From Candidatus Omnitrophota bacterium (GTDB taxonomy: Bacteria > Omnitrophota > Gorgyraeia > Zapsychrales > JANLHA01), in the NCBI GenBank assembly GCA_023247815.1, contig JAHFFS010000040.1, positions 1 through 9,350 of the forward strand: DNA of 9,350 nucleotides, read 5' to 3'. Position numbers and translations under genes: made by a program. The notes below the pieces were generated by a model, which saw only the letters and a list, made by a program, of their open reading frames with translations, searched no databases and had not been told where the DNA came from. This document shows positions 6,312-9,350 of the stretch, in pieces. Position 1 is the stretch's first letter. Each line of letters begins with the position of its first letter.

Positions 6312-7475
6312 ATGATCAAGCGGATTGTTGAACAACATATCTTACGTTTGGCAAAGCAATATCCGGTTGTAACCATTACCGGTCTAAGGCAATCAGGAAA
6401 AACGACCCTTTCTCAAGCGGCATTTCCTCATAAGCACTATATATCACTGGAAAATCTTGATAATCGGAGAATGGCCGTTAAGGATCCGCGTCAATTCCTT
6501 GCTGATCTTCCGGAGGGAGCAATCCTTGATGATATCCAACGCGCTCCTGATCTATTATCGTATATCCAAGTAATTGTGGATGAACGCAAAAAGGAAGGAA
6601 TGTTTATCCTAACCGGCTCGCAGCAATTTGAGTTGATGGATTCTATCAACCAGTCTCTGGCAGGACGCACTGCGTTAGTCAAACTGCTTCCACTATCGTA
6701 TGCGGAATGTTATGGGGCCGGCAAAAAGATGCCGAATTTGAACTCTGTTTTGTTTACTGGCTTTTATCCTCGTATTTTTGATAAGAAGTTGAATCCAACG
6801 GAGGGCTTGTCATTTTATACCACAACATACATCGAGCGGGACGTTCGTTCTCTTATTCAAATTCAGGATATATCCCGTTTTGAAATGTTTCTTAAAGTTT
6901 GTGCGACGCAAACCGGACAGATTTTGAACCTTTCTCATTTAAGCAACGAATGCGGCATTGCTGTCAATACCGTCAAAAGCTGGTTGTCGGTCTTGGAGGC
7001 CAGTTACATTATTTTTCTGCTCAAGCCGCACCACAAGAATTTTAGAAAGAGATTGATCAAATCGCCCAAACTTTATTTTGTTGATGTTGGCTTGGCTGCT
7101 TTTCTATTGGATATTCAAGATGAGACCCATTTAAAGAATCATCCTTTACGGGGAGCTTTGTTTGAAACGTTTATCGTCACAGAAATACTTAAGAAAAGAT
7201 TGAATCACATCCAAACAAATAATCTGTATTATTTTCGGGATAATGTTGGCAATGAAGTTGATATTCTAATGGATATGGGAAGTGAAGTCGTTCCGGTTGA
7301 AATCAAATCGGGGCAAACTGTTGTAGACGAATTCTTTAAGGGCCTAAAATTTTATCAAAAATTAAATTCTGCCGTGCGGCGGAGCTGGTTGATTTATGGT
7401 GGAGATAAGTTTTATCAGGAAAATGGGATCAATGTCTGTCCGTATGATCGGATAGAAGAAAAATTTGGTCAATAA
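6312..7475 (+). CDS. AAA_14/DUF4143-type ATP-binding protein
   Basis: This belongs to the large AAA_14 plus DUF4143 group of accessory ATPases, whose biological role is poorly known. The 387-residue protein has a Walker A GLRQSGKTT (24-32), a Walker B-like ILDDIQRAP (71-79; the second acid is Asp, where many relatives have Glu), a sensor-like FILTGSQQF (98-106) and AGRTALVKLLPLSYAE (117-132). The DUF4143 half carries a helix-turn-helix-like stretch (LNLSHLSNECGIAVNTVKSWL, around 206-225, followed by LEASYIIFLL) and the C-terminal GNEVDIL...VPVEIKSG, where D317 and E330-x-K332 recall a PD-(D/E)xK nuclease-like core. Length is normal and nothing is broken. ATG 6312 starts the family-typical R-x-hydrophobic N-terminus, with no obvious Shine-Dalgarno sequence. 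Such genes are scattered and often horizontally spread. A nuclease activity is not shown. Confidence 0.88.
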   Translation: MIKRIVEQHILRLAKQYPVVTITGLRQSGKTTLSQAAFPHKHYISLENLDNRRMAVKDPRQFLADLPEGAILDDIQRAPDLLSYIQVIVDERKKEGMFILTGSQQFELMDSINQSLAGRTALVKLLPLSYAECYGAGKKMPNLNSVLFTGFYPRIFDKKLNPTEGLSFYTTTYIERDVRSLIQIQDISRFEMFLKVCATQTGQILNLSHLSNECGIAVNTVKSWLSVLEASYIIFLLKPHHKNFRKRLIKSPKLYFVDVGLAAFLLDIQDETHLKNHPLRGALFETFIVTEILKKRLNHIQTNNLYYFRDNVGNEVDILMDMGSEVVPVEIKSGQTVVDEFFKGLKFYQKLNSAVRRSWLIYGGDKFYQENGINVCPYDRIEEKFGQ

Positions 7476-7484
7476 AATTGACCA
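7466..7484. repeat. Stem-loop across the ATPase stop codon
   Basis: TGGTCAAT (7466-7473) and ATTGACCA (7477-7484) form a perfect 8-bp stem with an AAA loop; the TAA stop codon (7473-7475) lies at the stem-loop boundary. Weak AATT pairing extends it outward past a mismatch. There is no T-tract, so termination is only a possibility; it could instead be an mRNA 3'-end structure. Confidence 0.45.
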
Positions 7485-7749
7485 TAAATTATGGGATGCT
7501 TCCCAGTAAATTTTGCTACTATTTCCAAAAACAGTAGCTGAATGTAAGCGGAGGCGTTACTAAAAGTGCCACGCTGGGGTTAAAACCGTATAAAAATCGT
7601 ACCATTTCCAAAAGTGTCAGGTTATTCTAACTTAAACGACCCTTTCTGTTAATGGGGAGCAGTATGTATCCCCATTCCCAAAATCCCGCCATTAAGCATT
7701 TCTCATAGCGCAGTGTTTGGAGATGGAGAAAAGCGCGTCATTTAAATAT
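7476..7749. other. Gene-free stretch before the HTH-MNT operon: repeat remnants
   Basis: No coding region is supported here. The stretch holds TTCCCAGTAAATTTT at 7500-7514 (with a relative at 8996-9011), the family repeat at 7553-7577, a second AAAAGTGTCA at 7610-7619 that echoes the AAAAGTGCCA inside that repeat, two copies of ATTTCCAAAA (7521-7530, 7604-7613), and an 8-bp stem AATGGGGA/TCCCCATT at 7651-7658 and 7669-7676 with a 10-base loop and no T-tract. The density of short repeated words suggests decayed insertion-element ends, but no transposase remnant is visible. Confidence 0.5.
7553..7577 (+). repeat. Left 25-bp direct repeat flanking the HTH-MNT/HEPN cassette
   Basis: The sequence starts GGCGTTACTAAAAG and continues TGCCACGCTGG. 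It matches 8870-8894 at 22 of 25 positions in the same orientation, and similarity spreads outward (AAGCG a few bases upstream of each, and TTAAAA/TTAGAAA downstream with a 2-base gap). An inverted relative is at 2304-2341. With the other arm present, as in that copy, the element forms a hairpin; here the second arm is missing or eroded. Confidence 0.8.
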
Positions 7750-7778
7750 TTGACAAAAAGGGCGCGATCGTGTATGCT
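7750..7778 (+). promoter_or_regulatory. Sigma70-like promoter of the HTH-MNT/HEPN operon
   Basis: TTGACA at 7750-7755 is a perfect -35 hexamer, followed after 17 bases by TATGCT (7773-7778) as the -10. Transcription would start near 7785, giving a leader of about 40 bases before ATG 7827. The leader is filled by two near-palindromic sites. Confidence 0.72.
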
Positions 7779-7779
7779 T

Positions 7780-7817
7780 TGTCTAGATATATGGACAAAT
7801 ATACAGATATCTGGACA
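7780..7817. promoter_or_regulatory. Paired near-palindromic operator-like sites before the HTH-MNT gene
   Basis: Two 18-bp sites, 7780-7797 and 7800-7817, each match their own reverse complement at 14 of 18 positions and point to a shared ideal, TGTCCAGATATCTGGACA. The core CAGATATCTG (7804-7813) is a perfect palindrome. They also form direct repeats AGATAT-A/C-TGGACA at 7785-7797 and 7805-7817, exactly 20 bp apart, about two helix turns, which would put two dimers on the same DNA face. They cover the predicted transcription start and lie next to a gene whose product has an N-terminal DNA-binding domain. Autorepression is the natural inference. Confidence 0.65.
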
Positions 7818-7826
7818 TAGAAAGCC

Positions 7827-8447
7827 ATGCGCTTCAATAACCCGCTAAACCACATCTTAGATAGTAAGGCAAAAATCATTTGCTTGCGTTTGCTTTGCAA
7901 CTCCCCCACGGACATCAATGGCAGGCAGTTATCAAAAATTGTTAAATTGTCCCCCACAACGGTTCATAAGGCGATGAAGGAATTGGCTTATGAACAAGTC
8001 GTCCTCTTAAATAATTATGGAAATTCGCATGTGTACGAGTTGAATAAACGTAATAAGATTGTTGCCGAAATATTAAAGCCCTTGTTTGATCAAGAAAAGA
8101 AATTATTTTCAAATTTTATTGAAATCATTTTGAAGAGGATTAAAGCATTTAAATTTAGAAACAAAATTATTTCAATCGTTCTGTTTGGCAGCGTTCACGC
8201 CAGAACAGAAAATCCTAGAAGTGATATTGATGTATGTGTTGTGGTGAAGGAGCAAAAGGATTTAAAGGGGGTGGAAGAGCTATTGTTTGACATTAATTTT
8301 GAAACGATGCCAAGTATAGGAATGGGTCTGCAGCCATACCTTAAGACATTAAACGAATTCAAAAAGGACAAGAATTTAAAAGTCGTGAAATCAATATTGA
8401 AATCAAATAAATTGATCTGGGGCGAAAGGTTGGAAAAAATGAAATGA
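7827..8447 (+). CDS. Winged-HTH/nucleotidyltransferase (MNT) domain fusion, putative antitoxin
   Basis: The 206-residue protein has two parts. Residues about 1-75 form a winged helix-turn-helix (NPLNHILDSKAKIICLRLL, then GRQLSKIVKLSPTTVHKAMKEL at 32-53, wing near 60-72). Residues about 112-200 are a minimal nucleotidyltransferase of the MNT kind: LFGS (119-122) followed by SDID (132-135), giving Ser122, Asp133 and Asp135 with the normal GS-x10-DxD spacing. The glycine usual six positions into the motif is Arg126 (GSVHAR against GSRARG). I could not place a convincing third Asp, so activity is uncertain. In known HEPN/MNT pairs the MNT protein neutralises the HEPN RNase, sometimes by AMPylation. 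Here the HTH suggests it also represses its own operon. No Shine-Dalgarno sequence is evident. The gene is clearly AT-richer than the housekeeping part and overlaps the HEPN gene by ATGA. Confidence 0.85.
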   Translation: MRFNNPLNHILDSKAKIICLRLLCNSPTDINGRQLSKIVKLSPTTVHKAMKELAYEQVVLLNNYGNSHVYELNKRNKIVAEILKPLFDQEKKLFSNFIEIILKRIKAFKFRNKIISIVLFGSVHARTENPRSDIDVCVVVKEQKDLKGVEELLFDINFETMPSIGMGLQPYLKTLNEFKKDKNLKVVKSILKSNKLIWGERLEKMK

Positions 8448-8857
8448 CCGCAAAATCAATAAAAGCAATTTATTCCAGTAAAAGTGGGTATAAGAATTTC
8501 CAAAACAAGGCCAAGGATTTTTATCAAGTCATGAAATTGTCGTTGGACGCGGGAGTATGGAATGGGGTGGGCCTAAACGCGGTGCATTGCGTTATTTCTT
8601 TAAGTGATGCCTTAACAGTTTATTTTTTGGCTAAAAGATTTAGTGGCGATGATCATAGGCACGCATCCGAGTTGCTTTCACAAATTCCGGTTGATGGCGT
8701 TAAGCAATACGTAAATTCATTTGAAAAGATCATTTCCAAAAAGCACATGGTGGCATACGAAGAGCGTGAATTTAGGCAATCCGAAGCATTGGAAATAATC
8801 AAGCAAACGGAAAGATTTTATTCGTGGGGGACAGGTCTGTTGCGTTTTTCTGGATGA
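8444..8857 (+). CDS. HEPN-domain protein, SAV_6107-like, putative toxin partner
   Basis: The 137-residue protein is all-helical in pattern and resembles SAV_6107-type HEPN proteins: GLNAVHCVISLSDALTVYFLAKR (43-65), GDDHRHASELL (68-78), and a late helix with KKHMVAYEER (99-108) and EALEIIKQTERFYSWG (114-129). HEPN proteins often act as RNases and pair with MNT nucleotidyltransferases. The hallmark R-x4-6-H at the C-terminal helix is not obvious; the only fit, Arg65-x5-His71, lies in the middle and may be structural. The R-x4-H-x-Y motif targeted by AMPylation in HepT is not seen. Thus toxicity is not assured; the pair could be a regulated enzyme system instead. Its ATG overlaps the MNT stop (ATGA), with only weak GGA upstream, so translation is probably coupled. 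A copy of the flanking direct repeat begins 12 bases after the stop. Confidence 0.8.
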   Translation: MTAKSIKAIYSSKSGYKNFQNKAKDFYQVMKLSLDAGVWNGVGLNAVHCVISLSDALTVYFLAKRFSGDDHRHASELLSQIPVDGVKQYVNSFEKIISKKHMVAYEEREFRQSEALEIIKQTERFYSWGTGLLRFSG

Positions 8858-8869
8858 TGAGAAGCGTGG

Positions 8870-8894
8870 GGCGTTACTAAAAGCGACATGCTGG
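8870..8894 (+). repeat. Right 25-bp direct repeat flanking the HTH-MNT/HEPN cassette
   Basis: It begins GGCGTTACTAAAAG and continues CGACATGCTGG, three substitutions from 7553-7577, same orientation. Downstream bases to 8906 can fold back on it (CGTTA with TAACG, CTAA with TTAG). With the left copy it brackets 7578-8869, which holds the promoter, operator and both genes. Confidence 0.8.
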
Positions 8895-8953
8895 TTAGAA
8901 ATAACGATATTAAAGCTGAGGTTGTTTAAAATGTTAAAAAGAATTTTAAAAAT

Positions 8954-8981
8954 TTGACAAATCATCAAAATTGAGTACAAT
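8954..8981 (+). promoter_or_regulatory. Near-consensus sigma70 promoter for the secreted-protein gene
   Basis: TTGACA (8954-8959), a 16-base spacer and TACAAT (8976-8981) make the best promoter in the window. Upstream is an AT-rich stretch (8928-8953) that could act as an UP-like element. Transcription would begin near 8988, giving a leader of about 60 bases to the GTG at 9048. It separates this gene from the cassette upstream. Confidence 0.78.
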
Positions 8982-9014
8982 CAATTTAGTCGAAGTTCCC
9001 CGGTAAATTTTCCC

Positions 9015-9050
9015 CACCTAAAACCATCCCCAATGGTTGCTTGATAGGTG
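9015..9050 (+). promoter_or_regulatory. Leader stem-loop that could hide the GTG start codon
   Basis: CACCTA (9015-9020) pairs with TAGGTG (9045-9050), which contains the proposed start codon, and AACCAT (9022-9027) pairs with ATGGTT (9033-9038) around CCCCA. An asymmetric inner loop separates the two 6-bp stems. No Shine-Dalgarno sequence is visible before the GTG. Folding of this RNA might limit initiation; this is inference, and the sequence could also be a remnant of an inserted element. Confidence 0.4.
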
Positions 9051-9350
9051 AGACCTTCTAGAATATTTCCTTCATTTTTTTTGTTGAGTTTATTCCTGTG
9101 CCTGCTCGTCGTTCCAATGGCGGGAGAACGGTTTTGTTCTGCCGTCTGGGCGCAGGAGCAGGCGATCCAACTTTTTCCATCCCCTGGGATTATCTTACAA
9201 AATCCACAGCAGACCTTTCGTTGGGATTCCATTTCCGGTGTTGACTTTTTTGAAATCCAAATTGGTTCTGAGGTCGGTGTTAGTGACATCTATTCTCAAA
9301 GTTTGACTGACGAGACCGTGGTCACGGTTAAAGAAATTCCTTTGACGGGT
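9048..9350 (+). CDS. Secreted Ig/fibronectin-III-like repeat protein, 5' part (continues past window)
   Basis: An open frame runs from GTG 9048 to the window end (101 codons, no stop), with in-frame stops just before it at 9042-9047. The N-terminus is a textbook signal peptide: basic MRPSRIFPSF, hydrophobic core about 10-25 (FFLLSLFLCLLVVPMA) and a likely signal peptidase I site AVWA-QEQ after residue 35. The mature part has TFRWDSISGVDFFEIQIGS (56-74) followed by DIYSQSL and VVTVKEIPLTG, a strand pattern like FN3/Ig-like repeats of large exported proteins (W..v.G...y.l.vG...g..di). The protein is probably exported and may bind other molecules or the cell surface, but its function cannot be told from 101 residues. 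The GTG start lacks a Shine-Dalgarno sequence; TTG 9081 or 9084 would lose the basic N-region. A strong promoter precedes it. Confidence 0.7.
   Translation, partial: MRPSRIFPSFFLLSLFLCLLVVPMAGERFCSAVWAQEQAIQLFPSPGIILQNPQQTFRWDSISGVDFFEIQIGSEVGVSDIYSQSLTDETVVTVKEIPLTG

Noticed and set aside
7651..7676. AATGGGGA/TCCCCATT stem as terminator
   Set aside because: No T-tract follows and it lies 176 bases beyond the ATPase stop; kept only as a small inverted repeat in the gene-free stretch.
7553..8894. Direct repeats as a CRISPR array
   Set aside because: Only two direct copies about 1.3 kb apart with genes between them; no regular spacers and no cas genes.
8981..9289. 102-codon minus-strand open frame
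   Set aside because: It lies opposite a plus-strand frame with signal peptide, domain-like pattern and near-consensus promoter, and its own translation shows no recognisable fold or start signal.

Overview
The window looks like a bacterial chromosome contig in two parts. The left two thirds (1-6128) is a tight, all-plus-strand housekeeping run: the 3' part of recG, then rsmD, coaD, a DUF177/YceD gene, rpmF, plsX, fabH and fabD. The right third (6129-9350) is accessory DNA: a DUF4143-type ATPase, a two-gene HTH-nucleotidyltransferase/HEPN cassette, and the 5' end of a secreted Ig/fibronectin-III-like protein that runs off the window. The gene order, the mid-GC composition and the many gene-adjacent perfect hairpins remind me of uncultured Omnitrophota-like (OP3) or related bacteria. 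This is an impression from memory; no marker in the window fixes the taxon.

The housekeeping part links genome maintenance (RecG), ribosome assembly (RsmD methylates 16S rRNA, YceD-like protein acts in 23S rRNA/50S accumulation, L32 is a 50S protein), CoA synthesis (CoaD, which makes the precursor of the acyl-carrier phosphopantetheine arm) and the start of membrane lipid synthesis (PlsX, FabH, FabD). plsX/fabH overlap by ATGA. Two strong palindromes interrupt the run, one just upstream of the rsmD ribosome binding site (1140-1180) and one between fabH and fabD (5140-5189). They differ in sequence but share a nested design, and the second leaves an open frame that joins a possible upstream start to fabD. 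The usual next genes (fabG, acpP, fabF) are absent after fabD.

The accessory part falls in GC content, most clearly in the nucleotidyltransferase gene (sampled 60-base lines 17-43% GC, against about 57-62% in plsX/fabH). The HTH-nucleotidyltransferase/HEPN pair resembles a type VII-like toxin-antitoxin or related HEPN/MNT system. It has its own sigma70-like promoter, two near-palindromic 18-bp sites 20 bp apart between the promoter and the start codon that look like an autoregulatory operator, an ATGA gene overlap, and flanking 25-bp direct repeats (22/25 identical). A third, inverted relative of that repeat lies between coaD and the DUF177 gene, so the repeat is a dispersed family and not unique to the cassette.

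The last gene (9048 onward) has a near-consensus promoter (TTGACA-16-TACAAT), a clear signal peptide, a GTG start that may sit inside a stem-loop, and the beginning of a beta-sandwich repeat domain.
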